Shown piece after piece: positions 45,196 through 56,641 of a DNA stretch of 64,000 bases. Made by a program: the position numbers and the translations under genes. How positions within the stretch are numbered: the stretch's first letter is position 1; the number at the start of each line of letters is the position of its first letter. The DNA is from Diphasiastrum complanatum (lineage: Eukaryota; Streptophyta; Lycopodiopsida; Lycopodiales; Lycopodiaceae): positions 50,538,841-50,602,840 of the forward strand of contig CM055095.1 of NCBI GenBank assembly GCA_029204225.1. The letters are read 5' to 3'. Below the pieces are notes generated by a model that saw only the letters and a program-made list of their open reading frames with translations, ran no database searches and was not told where the DNA came from.

Positions 45196-47862
45196 AGAGG
45201 GAAAGATAGCAAGGCAAATATATATGATACAGTACTAAACCTTGCGTAGAAAGCTGTATGCAAGTTTCCAAGTAGAACTATTGCTGATAAGAAAGGCATC
45301 AATCTCTTTTAAGTTTTTATCAAGGCATCGACTTTATCACCATCACTTCAAGGCCCACAAAATCCATGAACAGATGTTCCACCACCGCCTCATGCTCTTA
45401 CAATTACCAGGTAGCGCCATCTCCACCATCTCTCATGTCTCCATCCATGTTAATTCATCTTCATCTATGTCTATGTCTATGCTCCACTTACAAGTCTCTC
45501 ATGTCTTCATCTGCATCAATTAATCTTCATCTATGTCTGTGTCTATCCTCCACTTACAACACACATCAGCTCAGGCGTGCACGCCAATGCCACTTTCTCC
45601 CACACAAAAACCAAACCACAAATAAACAAAAACAAACACAGTCAAAAGAAAGAGCTGAATAGTAGTAAACCCCGCAGCCACACAAACTTCCTGGGGTCTC
45701 ATTTCACAGTTCAATGTTCAAACTTCAAAAGATGTCCTCAAAATTTGGGCTTTTGTCATCTTCAAACAGGTCAATGAAAGCCCCTTTCAAGTAACTAATG
45801 TTCATGAATTCTGAAGAACAGGCAAAGTCTTGCAACCAATTGGATGATTCTGATATTAACCCTTTGATCTTGACACTAGGAGGAAATGAAAAGTGTACAA
45901 ACTTGGAAGAAATAAAAAATGTGGGTGGAAGGGATCTTACCTATTACAAGCTTAGTGAAAAAGTAGGAATCTTTTATGACAATACTTTGACATAAACCCT
46001 AGGCTTTGGCACACCTTTCCTAATGACTTTTGAAAATATTTAGGCATGCTGTTTATTTATATTATAAGGGTTCTACATGACAAGCTTCCTTTATAATACT
46101 TCGATTGTCTGCTTTCTATTGAAATTTTACATCAAATGTATGCTTTCTATTGAAATTTGACAGGTTGAGAAAGTATATTCCTACCTTTCAAATTGCAAAG
46201 GCTTGATCAATTAGGTGAATCACATTAGAAAGTCTTTAAATGCACTGAGATTGAATGCAAAAGTGGCAAGCTTTCAAAGTTGAAGTAACTTAGAGGTTGA
46301 GTTAAAAAAAGGAAGTCCCCTACACTAAAAAATTGCAAGAATCAATCAATCCACAAAAAAAGAGAGCATGAGCATTGCTTGCAACCAAGCCTCAAGACTT
46401 GTGTATGTTTGCATAACCATCTCTGACTAATTTGCCTTCAGTCAATCTGTTGCCATATATTGTATTTTGAAGGCTTATCATTTCTTAGATATTGTTGCCT
46501 TATATACCCTCCAACACTCCATCACTTAGCTTGATATCTATGTATCATAAAATTATAATGTTCGTGTCTTAACACCAATTATTTTCTTGGGTTTTGCCTT
46601 GCCCACCAAGAACCTTCAAGATGAAATGTGTGTTAGGGGTTCAAAACTTACTTTTGCATTGGCTAGATGTAACTTTTACTTGTTTAATATTTAGGCTCTC
46701 ATAAAAGACCTAACTTCACAATGTACAAGTTGTCTATAGTTTATGGAATTATTATCATTGGCTTAATGAGTCAAGTGTAAAAAATTTAAGATTTAGATCC
46801 AATAAACATAAAACTTACTACAAAGGACAATAATTATCGATTTTTGAAAGTTAGTACTGCAAAAAATCTATGAAATCTATTTTGGACAAAACATATTGAT
46901 TCCAATCTTAAGAGTTTATTCTTGAACTAGATTGAGGGTGTAGGTAGGGCCCCATCTCATCCAAGTTTCCAACATTTCATGAGTCTTCAAATTTGTCATC
47001 ATTCATCATGATTATAAATGGATAATTTTGCATCATTGCATGTGGGTCCTTGCTTGCACCCCTAGACTAGATGAGGAATACCCTCCTTCGTTCCAATCTC
47101 ACACGATGTCGGCTTTTTAGGACACATACTAAGGACTCAGTTCTCAAAGTGGTCAATGGAAGTTTGTGAGGCTTAGTCAAGTTACACCACTCTATAAATT
47201 TCTTAATAGGCTTATAAGGAGATCAAGATTGTATCATGCATGAAGCTATTTACACTCGTATCAAAATGCTTATATCCCACATGGTAACATTAATATATAT
47301 GAGAAGACAATATGTTGGCAAGCTCAAGTGGTGGTTACAGGGAGGTTTATAGGTGCAGTATAGCAAGAACTATATCATGGAAGTAATAAAGGGTGGATGA
47401 GAGACTTGTAATCAGCAATGAGATCGACTGTTGGCCCTAGTCCATGTTGTTACAACTGAAGGTCCTACAATTTTGGGGCTACATTGTTGTATTTGGAGGA
47501 ATTATTGTAGTCGATGTTGTTGCAACTAAAGGTGCTACAATTTCTGAAAGCATTTTGGTGGAATTGCTGTGGCTAGTACTATTACATTTCTAAAGAAATT
47601 ATTTTCTTCCTTGGGTAAGGTGCTCACCATTCTTACGTCTAGGTCTTTACTCATGTGAAAAGCATAACGAGAAGCTTAGAATTTTTCCACAAACAAAAGA
47701 GCCAAATCCATTTTAATGGATGGACTTACCCCCCACCAATACTCCTCACTTGAATACGAGTTGAAGGCTTTCACACATGATGGAAAATGTGGAAAGGAAC
47801 TCATTGGGTTAGGGACTAGTCCCGTCATTTACCGAGGTGCATGTAAGTGCATATGAGGGGAT
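45196..47862. other. Intergenic upstream of the DUF688 gene, nothing recognised
   Basis: The promoter side of the DUF688 gene, then AT-rich sequence. CATCTATGTCTATG-type short repeats occur at 45440-45550. The small open stretch at 45798-45995 (65 codons) has no recognisable family. No transposon motif is seen before the LTR at 47863. Confidence 0.4.
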
Positions 47863-48511
47863 TGTGAAAGATTCAACTAGTTTCATCATATTTGCTATAT
47901 TTCCATATTTGGCATATTGAGGCCAAAACTTGTTTTAGACTTAGAGATTGACTTTTCAAAGTTCATTAGTCTAAATGTCATTTGAATAAACACTTTTTGA
48001 AAGTGTGGGAAAGTTAGAATGCGAGTTTGAGTAGATTCAAATTTGAATAATTGGGTACATTGAATCTAGACCCAAAAATAGTAGGGTTTGCATTTTGGAG
48101 GGAAAGCCAAGTGGCCAAATAGGGTTTGGACCTGCTATGAAAGGATGTAGCTCATGGAAAGAGTGATCTTCTCTCTTCTCTATCTCATTTCATGCTTATA
48201 CACGGTTCTCTTGGGTTCTACTATCCATTGGTGCACTATCTTGGTGATTGCTTGCAATTTTATGTGTAGAATGGTCATTTATTGCTATTTTCGGATCCAC
48301 ACGTTTGAAATGTAGTAGCTTGCTGATTTTGTATGGACAACAACAGTACTTTATCATTTCATTCAAGTTTGATCAAGTTCTATTAGTGTTTGCATCTCAT
48401 TTTGTGTGTAGATGCTGATTTTTCTACGTTGGTGAGATTGGTGGTGTATTTCTCTTTCTAACCAAAGATCATTTAAGTAGATTGGATCTTAAGGATCTGA
48501 AATCTTTCACA
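47863..48511 (+). repeat. 5' LTR of element 3
   Basis: It begins TGTGAAAGATTCAACTAG and ends ATCTTTCACA, matching the element 2 LTRs over the full 649 bp. The palindrome position reads CACACGTTTG here (about 48299-48308), a decayed form of CACACGTGTG. Confidence 0.9.
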
Positions 48512-48523
48512 TGGTATCAAAGC
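48512..48523 (+). other. Primer binding site of element 3
   Basis: TGGTATCAAAGC differs by one base from the TGGTATCAGAGC sites elsewhere in the window. Confidence 0.85.
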
Positions 48524-48664
48524 TTGTGTTTCAGGTTATGAAGGAGAAAATCAGATCTATCAATGATTTGGTGAAGATATCAAGTCTAGAGCATGCTAGA
48601 GAGGATTCTACACCAAAATCGAGTTTCTTGCTTTTGTAGATTGGATCTTTTGTAGATAAAAAAG

Positions 48665-49439
48665 ATGAATGTTACCAATGAACTTCTCAAGGAAGTTGGT
48701 AAGTTCACATCATCTTTGGAAGCTTGGAATTCATTGAAGAAGCTTTATGAATCCAAGTCTACTTCTAGAGTGTTGACTCTAAGAAGGCAAATCTTTTCTT
48801 GTTTTCAAAAGAATGAAGAAAGTCCAAGTACTTTTGTTTTAAGAATGACAGCATTGAATGATGAGTTCGACACTTCAAGAGGATGCTATGTTCACAAAGG
48901 GCAAATTCAAGGGCAAGTGGTCTAAAGGGCAAGATCAAGCGGATGCTTCTTCAAGTGGCAAAAAGAAGGATAGATCAAAGCTCAAGTGCTTCTATTGTGG
49001 CATCAAAGGACACTTTGCAAGTGAGTGCTACAAGAAGAAGAGAGATCAAGGAGACAAGCAAGGTAATCTTACTCTTGATGAGGATGGTTTGGATGTGCAA
49101 GATGCAAATGATGATGCTTTTCTGATGTCTTCATGTATGCTTTCTATTGATGGATATCTAGATCCTTGGTGGATTGATAGTGGAGCAAGTTCACACATGA
49201 CCTTTCACAAAGAGTACTTTACTTCTTTGTTGGCATATGGATATGACAAGAGGCTGATCTACACGGCCAATGATGGTGAGTGTGCAATCAAAAGGATTGG
49301 CACAATTCCTATTTCTCTCTCTACAAATAGAAATGTTCATTTGGAGGATGTCTTGTCTATTCCATCTATTACCAAGAATTTGCTTAGTGTGAGTCAAATG
49401 CTAAGTAAAGGCCTCAAGGTGATGGAGATGCTTGTTTGA
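48665..49439 (+). pseudogene. Element 3 gag and protease, internally deleted
   Basis: The gag start is missing; text resumes at MNVTNELLKEVGKF, corresponding to about residue 70 of element 2 gag, after a leader-to-gag deletion of roughly 670 bp. A second deletion removes about 60-70 codons near 48866. The zinc knuckle CFYCGIKGHFASEC and protease motif WWIDSGASSHMTF are intact in the 48858-49439 frame, which then ends in another small deletion near 49420. Confidence 0.9.
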
Positions 49440-50560
49440 TCAAAAGGAAGGATATCTTGGTTGGAAAAGGTAAAAGGCAAGGGAAGTTGTTCAAACTAGA
49501 TGCTTGTGTTATTGCTAACCAAGTTGGATCTGTTGCAAGGGAGCAAATACCTATTCAAGAGGTTTGGCATAAAAGGATGGGACACCTCAACTTCAAGTCA
49601 TTGGAGGTAATGGTTAGGAAGAAGATTGTGATAGGTCTTCCAAGTTCCTTAAGTGGCATCAAACATGTTTGTGAGTCTTGTGCTTTGTCAAAGTCACATA
49701 GACAACCCTATACTAGATCTATATATAGATCTACAAAGCCTTTTCAACTTGTACATTCGGATATTCATGGATTTACTACAATTAGCAATAGTGGAGCTAA
49801 GATGTATGTAACATTCATTGATGATTTTAGTAGATTTTGTTGGATCTATCTACTAAAGAGCAAGGATGAAGTGTATGATGTCTTTATCAAGTTCAAGAAT
49901 GCAAGGGAGAACCAATTTTCCACAAAGATCAAGTGCTTGAGAAGTGACAATGGTGGTGAGTACATATCTACCAAGTTCAAGGCCTCAGTGTGATGAGCAT
50001 GGGATCAAGAGGGAGTATACAACATCAAGGACCCCACAACAAAATGGACTGGCTGAAAGGAGGAATAGGACTTTATGTGAAAGTGCTAAATCTATGAGGT
50101 TAAGTGCTAATCTTGACAAACCATTTTGGGATCAAGCTTTGTTGTGTGCCAATTTCTTGTGCAATAGGTGGCCGAGTGCTATTTTGGATGGAAGGACACC
50201 TTTTAAGATGCTATTCAAGAGGAGGCCAAGTGTCAACTTTCTAAGAACCTTTGGATGCACATGCTATGTCAACATTACTTTTGATGATAGGACCAAGGAG
50301 GATCCATCTTCAAGAAGAGGTATTTTTGTTGGATATAGTGAGTAAAGCCTACAAGGTTTACATTCCTTCTACTAACAGAGTGATTGTTGGTAGAGATGTC
50401 ATTTTTTATGGGGGGAACATTACAAAAGTCTCTTCAAGCATAATTGATTGTAGTGTGGATGGATCTAACATTCTTGATGTTGATGAGAAGGATCCTACTT
50501 TGGATGGTGATGATGATGGACCTTCATCAAGTCAAAAGCTAAGGAGAACATAAAGAGAAA
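49436..50560 (+). pseudogene. Element 3 integrase, frameshifted
   Basis: It carries WHKRMGHLNFKSL, CESCALSKSHRQPY, VHSDIHG, FIDDFSRFCWIY and RSDNGGEY in one frame to 49993. PQQNGLAERRNRTL follows in a second (49944-50345), so the catalytic D-D-E residues are all present. FGCTCYVN, GIFVGYSE and the IPSTNRVIVGRDVIF stretch follow across another shift. A TAA at 50551-50553 (RRT then stop) ends that frame. Confidence 0.9.
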
Positions 50561-51748
50561 GACAAGTACCTTCAAGGCTCACATATGATCAAAAGGGTAA
50601 GCAAGTAGTTTCTAGAAATTATGTTGCTTTCCTAACCTCTTTGGGTGAGCCTACAAGTGTAGATCAAGCAAGGAAAGAAGAGGAGTGGATCCAAGCAATG
50701 GATCTTGAGTATCAAACTCTTATGAAGAATGGAACATGTGAATTGGTGGAGCTGCCTAAGGACAAGAAAGCTATTGGATGCAAATGGATCTTCAAGGTGA
50801 AGATAAACCAAGATGGATCTATCAACAAGTACAAGGCAAAGTTAGTGGCAAAAGGATATGCTCAACAACAAGGGATTGACTATGATGAGACCTTTGTACC
50901 CATGGCAAAGATGGTAAGCATTCGAGTCATCATTTCACTTGCTACACTTTATGTGGGATCTATGGCAAATGGACATTTCAAATGCATTCTTGAATGGTGA
51001 TCTTGAAGAGGAAGTGTACATGGAGCAGCCCGAGAGCTACATTTCATCAACAAAGCCAAGCATGTGTGTCTTCTACAAAAGAGTTTGTATGGCCTTAAGC
51101 AAGCACCAAGGAGTTGGTATGCTAAGCTTAACTCTTTTTTACTCTCTCAAGGCTTTGTTATGAGTGAGTATGATCATTCACTTTATTATAGGTTTGCTGG
51201 AAATGATGTTACCATCTTGCTAATCTATGTGGATGATATCATCTTGAGTGGTAGATATCATCTTGAGTGGCGGATATCATCTTGAGTGGCGGAGACAATC
51301 AAGATGTGAAGGATATCAAGAATGCTCTTAAGAAGGAGTTTGAGGTGCATGATATTGGTAATTTGCATTACATTTTGGGAATAGAAGTCATTAGATCTTC
51401 TCATTCTACTTTCATTTATCAAGAGAAGTATGCTAATTCTATTCTAGAAAGATTTCATATGGTAGATGCAAAAGCTATTGATACACCTATGGAGTCTCAT
51501 GTAAAGCTAACTATATGAGGTAATGAAAGATCCTTCGAGGACATTACTCTCTATAGAAAGCTAGTTGGTTCACTCATCTATCTAGCCATTACTAGACCAG
51601 ATCTAAGCTATTGTGTTGGAAGATTGAGTCAATTCATGCAAGATCCTAGTGAGGAGCATTGGAAGCTAGGAAAGTGAGTTTTGAGGTACATCATTGGAAC
51701 TCGAGATTTTGGCATATTGTATGAGAGATCATCACCTAATTTTTTCGG
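50561..51748 (+). pseudogene. Element 3 reverse transcriptase and start of RNase H
   Basis: RT motifs: CKWIFKVKINQDGS, YKAKLVAKGYAQQQGIDYDE, QMDISNAFLNG, LYGLKQAPRSWY and LLIYVDDIIL near 51215-51244, spread over three frames. A 19-bp triplication follows YVDD. RNase H begins after a TGA at 51516 ([29 protein letters not shown]) and is cut off near 51748 at a point matching SPNLFG of element 2. This is the sequence element 2 has lost. Confidence 0.9.
51235..51291 (+). repeat. 19-bp tandem triplication at the RT active-site codons
   Basis: GATATCATCTTGAGTGGYR is repeated at 51235, 51254 and 51273. The first copy encodes the DIILSG that follows YV-D; the extra copies shift the frame. Confidence 0.92.
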
Positions 51749-51790
51749 TGAGTGTTTCGATTAAATGCTACCCGTGATTGCCAATGTGAT

Positions 51791-51935
51791 TGTTGGAGGG
51801 TTTGTAGATATCGAGGCAACCTTAACCCTAGCTAATAAGTGAGAGGGATTTGGCACCTTGCATGTGTAAGTCCAACCTGATGATCACATAGTTATTTGAT
51901 TAGTTAAAAGTTAATAAAAGAAATTTAGGCCTTTT
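51791..51935 (+). repeat. LTR fragment related to 61.3-61.76 kb
   Basis: It starts TGTTGGAGGGTTTG and matches the reverse complement of 61762 down to about 61615 (shared GAGAGGGATTTGGCACC, ATGTGTAAGTCCAACC, GATCACATAGTTATTTGATT). It is cut at about 51935 by copia pol sequence. Confidence 0.82.
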
Positions 51936-53011
51936 CAATACCATACTTTTGTGAGAAACCTTTTGCAAATAGCCTGGCTTTGTATATTGATACATTGCCA
52001 TTTGGTCCATACTTGTCCACTTGTCATTTGATAGTCTTTCTGTCAGCTGGTACTAGTTCAAGAGTCCAAACCTTGTTCATTTTCATAGAGTGCATTTCTT
52101 CCTCCGTTGCCTTTATCCATTTGTCCTTGTAGGGACTGTTGATAGCCTGGCTTTGTATCTCGATACATTGCGATCTAGTCCATACTTGTCCACTTGTCAT
52201 TTGATAGTCTTTCTGTCAGCTAGTACTGGTTCTAGAGTCCAGACCTTGTTCATTTTCATAGAGTGCATTTCTTTCTCCGTTTCCTTTATCCATTTGTCCT
52301 TGTAGGGACTGTTAATAGCTTCTTCAAGAGTTTGTGATTCACCACCGAAAATCCACAAAACTCTGCTGTAATTGTAGAAACTGAGTTGTCAGGCATATAT
52401 CTGACTGGTGCTCTTCTTTCTCATGTGGATCTCCTTGGAGATTGTGCAGACACTTTGATCACTTTGTCTTTGTCGAGTGTCTTGTCTTTGTTGACTACAA
52501 AACTGCTGTGTGTAGCAGGTGTCCTAGGTATAGGTTGTATGTCGTCTGAACTATCGTTCAGTTCATTTAAAGTTTGAACATCTTCATCTAGATGTTCAGG
52601 GCCTGCTCCCTCTATCGATGTCGGCAGGTTGTAGTACTGCTTGCTAAGAATCTCATAGCCAACTAGATCTTCATCAGCCATCGCTCTTGCTTCATCAAAT
52701 CTGACATCTCTTAAAGTCTTTATCTGGTAGTCTATGATATATAGATCTTGTAGTATGATGAATGAATGTCATAGCCTACAAGGAATCCTTGCTCGACTTT
52801 TTCATCTAGCTTCTTGCTGATCTTGTATGGAATGTGTGCATATGCTACACATATGAAGATACGTATATGATTTAGATTCGGCCTATTGTCCCACCACATC
52901 TGATGTGGAGTAGTGTGAGGAACGCCTAATTTGCCCATCCTGTTTTGTAGGTAGGCGACTGTAGCTACTGCGTCAACCCATAAATATTTTGATGCCTTTG
53001 AATGGGCTATC
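51936..53011 (-). pseudogene. Copia integrase and RT fragment of a different lineage
   Basis: On the minus strand, from 53011: AHSKASKYLWVDAVATVAYL, then GVPHTTPHQMWWDNRPNLNH, KLDEKVEQGFLVGYD (integrase C-terminus), a linker with EILSKQYYNLP, and then RT N-terminus: DKWIKATEEEMHSMKMNKVW and VDKYGPNGNVSIYKARLFAK. The protein text differs clearly from elements 1-3. It is interrupted on the right by the LTR at 53012 and on the left by LTR sequence at 51935, and contains a 173-bp duplication. Confidence 0.85.
51971..52316. repeat. Tandem duplication of 173 bp within copia RT
   Basis: AGCCTGGCTTTGTAT at 51971 and 52144 begins two near-identical 173-bp copies covering the RT N-terminal text (KATEEEMHSMKM ... 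SIQSQA). The copies differ at about ten sites, including TATATTGATAC versus TATCTCGATAC. Confidence 0.92.
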
Positions 53012-53548
53012 TGTCATGTGGCAAATCCCAAACTAATAGCAATAACAATGAAGTAAAGCTAAAAGCAATAAGAGAACAAGACAATCATGATAGCATATAT
53101 ATAGGAAGCTAGAAACATGGAGATCACCATAGAATCACATTAGTAATGAAAGAAAGAGTACAAGATATGAACATGATCATTGATTCATGTGGATAGGGCA
53201 CATGAGACCTAGTAATGGAGATCCCTATGGCTCACATTCACAAGGAAGCTACAAGCTCTCACTTGCAAATGAGCCAAAAGATTCACAAATTGATGTCTCT
53301 TGTCTAGTTATGGACAATGCTCTCACTTAATTAACTTAACTATTTTGAGGGATAGTTAGCCCTTGTTAAGTATCATTTAAACTACATTGGGCGGCCCTTG
53401 TTGGCCTATTATCCTTATTAATTACTTTGGAGGGCCTAAAGAGGGAACCGCCTTGTTATTAAGACTAATAGCTCCTTTTGGGCCTACAAAGCTTACAATG
53501 GATATTATATTGCCTTGAAAAGCATTCGTGTACTAAAAGTACATGACA
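53012..53548 (-). repeat. LTR (537 bp) with 8-bp inverted termini
   Basis: It starts TGTCATGT and ends ACATGACA, a perfect 8-bp inverted repeat, and is directly followed by CTCCCCCTACTTAAA, which on the minus strand is a polypurine tract. This makes it the 3' LTR of a minus-strand element inserted into the copia integrase at 53011. The other LTR was not found before 55 kb. Confidence 0.75.
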
Positions 53549-55057
53549 CTCCCCCTACTTAAACATTTTTGTCCTAAAAATTGAAGATGCTTATTTGATC
53601 AACTTGATCACCTTGGTTAAATAGTCATGATTGAGGATGTGTTGTCCACAAATGTATTGCCTCATTACAAATCCAAAGCTGTCGAATTGAAATTATTTTG
53701 TTGGCTTCAGACTGTAATCCTTATTCCCATGGAGGAAAACTGATGGTCGAAGAAGAGTTTGATGAAGCACCATATTACTTGTTGGTAATCAATTTGTATG
53801 GAATGGACAGAGTGTGTTACCGCAATATCCTCTTTTGTCCGCTTCCTTGACATCATACCAATTCAAATGCTTATCCAATTCCATTGGATTATTGATTTTG
53901 TCTTGCATCTGGCTCTTGTGTCGTAACTTCCAATCCATGTTGTTTGACTAATTTGATGAAGAAAATTGCAATTTTGTCATAAACAATGGTAGTCATGAAT
54001 TGTTGTTCATATATAAATGCTGCATATGAAGTACTCAGCATGAATATTGACACTTTGTTGTATGATGAAGCATATCTCTAGGCATATTATTGACCAAAAT
54101 ATATTTCTTCAAATTTGGTCAATACCTCATTCATAGGTGATTGTAAATATTTGACCTGATTGACCTCAAAAATGGACACTTGTTTCGAAATATACAATTT
54201 GCAGTTGCCCATATAAATCGTTGAAGCATCAATCCCAAATAGTCAAAATACATTCCAAAGTTGATCCAGGGATTTGATGTTTTAATTGTTCCAAATACCC
54301 AATCATTGTTGACATTACTCAATTGAAGATTGATCACATTAGAGTCCACTGAGCAATGTAAATATCTCCAAAGAAACTGATATAGATTGATGACATATTT
54401 TAAAATTTGCTTCCTATAGAGTGTTGGCTGACTGAGAGAATGTTCCCAATCATTATTCACATCCATACATTCTGAATATGCACGTGAATTACAATTTGGC
54501 TTTTGAGTTCTAGAAAATCCATAGGAAATGGGTTTTCCAACTAAAGTCACTTGAAGATCTTGTAAAATGGATCTATGAGGAATTGAACAATAATCCAAGG
54601 TATTGATACAAGTTGGACTTATATCGATGAAATCTCTTCATTGCAGACAATATCATTGTTGAATACGTCATACTCCATAAGATTGTTGTCAACAATAAAA
54701 ATATTCTCAAAAGCTCCCAAATCAAATTGACTTGGTTCGTAGATCGAATCCTTTAAATAGCCACTCAATTCCAAGCCATGGAATGTCGGTGTCATATAGT
54801 CCTCAATTTGAAAGTTTGGTGAATGCCTTGGACTGGGTCTGATTCTCCATCGTACTTTGGTGCATCTATACGTGGAATTCTACATTCTAGTCGTGGAGGG
54901 GCCGAATTGGAAGATTCAGCACAATCTCGAGACATGATGTAGTATGAGAAGTAGAGTAGCAGTACAGATGATCAGGGCAGTACTGTACTTGGTCAAAAAG
55001 TCAAAACAGACAGTTTTCTTGTAGAATGGAGTTGGGGCAAAATTGGTCTTTTGTGTT
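53549..55057 (-). mobile_element. Internal sequence of the element with LTR 53012-53548, type uncertain
   Basis: The polypurine tract is followed by 1.4 kb with no gag or pol motif I can read. A minus-strand open stretch 54131-54598 (155 codons, starting MDYCSIPHRSILQDL) is the longest; it contains the near-repeats DVNNDWEHS and NVNNDWVFG and looks unlike a known TE protein. Possibly a nonautonomous element or a deleted one. The right boundary is unclear. Confidence 0.4.
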
Positions 55058-55860
55058 TCACATGTGTGGAGCATGTTCCCACATGTGTAAATTAGTTTAT
55101 CTTAGTCTTAGGGGTTTCATAAAGTTTTATGTCAAGCTTCTTTGTGTAGAATTGTGATAGGGCCAAAAGTTGGCATAGATGGCAAATTGGCAAAATCCAC
55201 ATGTAATGCCTCTATTGAGCCAAAAGTGAGTTATGATGCAATCTCGAGCTAGATAGGCATATGAATACACTTGTGATAATGCAACTTGATGAGTGATGAA
55301 GTCAAAGAGTTGTCCTTGGTCAAGGGGTCCAATAGAAATCAAGAGATCTTCAAGAGTGGTCCAATAGAATTGAAGAGGTCATGATTAGGGGTCCAATAGA
55401 ATTGAAGCGGCTATGATTAGGGGTCCAATAGAATCTAAGAGGCTATGATTAGGGGTCCAATAGCATGCAAGGAGGGATCTCCACAAACTCTATATGTACT
55501 TCTCCTTACGATCATTATGTAAGTTGAGTTTTTGAGTCAAATTTTTGGGTGAGATTTGCTTGTTGTCTCTTCTCTCTCTACACGAGTTGGAATTAGCTGT
55601 ATTCTCTATCTACTGGAGGAGAGGAGCTTAATTTTTCTTTGTTTTTTCAAGAAGCTTTTCTCTTTATGTGTATGAACTTTGTTCATCAATAATTTCATCT
55701 CTCTTTGCCTCTATGCCTTGGTTTTCTGAGCTAGATCTTGGAAATCAATCTAGAATCCATTGTCAAGTGCACAAGCTTGCTTAGGAGATCAATCACATAC
55801 TTTAGGGCATTCCCACACATGTGAAATTTAACATTTGTCCTGATCCTTCCGCTTTTGTAA
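55058..55860 (+). repeat. LTR-like sequence related to element 1 LTR ends and to 25.9-26.3 kb
   Basis: The first 40 bp (CACATGTGTGGAGCATGTTC, then CCACATGTGTAAATTAGT) resemble 1066-1105 in the element 1 LTR. The rest matches 25940-26290 in reverse. Five 32-bp repeat units lie inside. It ends near a CCACACATGTGAAA sequence at about 55815-55830. No primer site follows, so it is a fragment or a solo LTR. Confidence 0.55.
55327..55486 (+). repeat. 32-bp minisatellite, five units
   Basis: Units starting GTCCAATAG occur at 55327, 55359, 55391, 55423 and 55455, exactly 32 bp apart, with the consensus containing GAATTGAAGAGGCTATGATT. The first and last units are the most diverged. Confidence 0.9.
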
Positions 55861-56641
55861 TTGCCTTATCATGTTCTGGATATTCAATGACCGACATATC
55901 TCCAAAGTGTTAGACATAACTAAACATTCACCTCTTAGTTTAGTAGTCACTAGGAGAAGCCATAATTGAGCACGACTATTAGTATGGGGTCTATTGTGAG
56001 ACCACGATGGTTAAGAGATGGCTCGATTGCATAGTAGGAAGTCCTGGGGGGTTCGGGGGTGGAGCCCCTCGAGAAACAAGGGGGGGTTTGGGGGGCAGAG
56101 CCCCCCGACGGTACAACCGCTTCATCATTTGGCCTTCCGACTCCCTATGCAAAAACACACTTTTGATGTTTTGCATCCCTTTTTTCCTTTGGATATTCGC
56201 TCTCTCTGATGGTGGTCGCCACTATATAACTACCGCATTGAGAAGCATTTATTAGCAGTTGGAGTATTTAGTTATTGTGTAGATCAGTCATCCAGATTCT
56301 ATTCTAGATCACCATTAAAGCCCTTCCCCAGGGTGCACGGATTGGATAGCACCATCATATGTATTGGCTTTATTATCAGATTTTCAAACTCACGTCCATT
56401 GTCTCTTGTCTATTCTGAATTCAATTGTCAATTATAATAAAAGTGCGCTCTAATGGTGTTAAGTATTCAAATGCAGCTTCACGTTGACCCTTGTTTAGTT
56501 GATGTTCTATGATATGAACATGAGATCTTATGTCAGATAGGGACATTATCCAAGTCTCCTGATATATATCCCTAGATAAAAGCTCTTATCTCAGGCTTCA
56601 AGCCTAAAGTAAAGTGCATTGTCATGAGTTCTGATTGACAT
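55861..56641. other. Unassigned sequence with GC-rich inverted block
   Basis: A TGTTAGACATAAC sequence at 55908 could be an LTR start, but no matching end or primer site is seen. The block at 56042-56110 repeats GGGGGTT..GGGG(T/C)GGAGCCCC-like text twice, each with a G-rich half and a C-rich half able to form hairpins. Such G/C blocks are common in plant LTR retrotransposons. It may be the LTR of the gypsy gag relic at 57.2 kb. Confidence 0.35.

Larger units (their letters stand above)
47863..51748 (+). mobile_element. Ty1/copia element 3, same family as element 2, 3'-truncated, with RT present
   Basis: A 649-bp 5' LTR homologous to those of element 2 is followed by a primer site with one mismatch, then gag-pol text very close to element 2 in gag, protease and integrase. 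Unlike element 2 it keeps a normal RT. The copy is broken by deletions in the leader and gag, several frameshifts, a tandem triplication at the RT active site and loss of everything after the start of RNase H (about 51748). No 3' LTR is present. It shows what the RT-bearing relative of element 2 looked like. Confidence 0.92.

Noticed and set aside
51747-51790. Search for the 3' LTR of element 3 directly after its RNase H start
   Set aside because: The sequence diverges at about 51748 and the next LTR (51791) belongs to a different family; element 3 is 3'-truncated.
53012-53548. Solo LTR interpretation of 53012-53548
   Set aside because: A polypurine tract follows at once and the copia integrase text does not resume on the right side, so internal element sequence is present.
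55327-55486. Regular 32-bp units considered as a CRISPR-like array
   Set aside because: The units are contiguous with no unique spacers, and the genome is a plant nuclear one; this is a minisatellite within an LTR-like sequence.
56042-56110. GC-rich G/C block considered as an rRNA or tRNA gene
   Set aside because: No tRNA arms or rRNA motifs; it is two imperfect copies of a G-run/C-run hairpin typical of retrotransposon LTRs.
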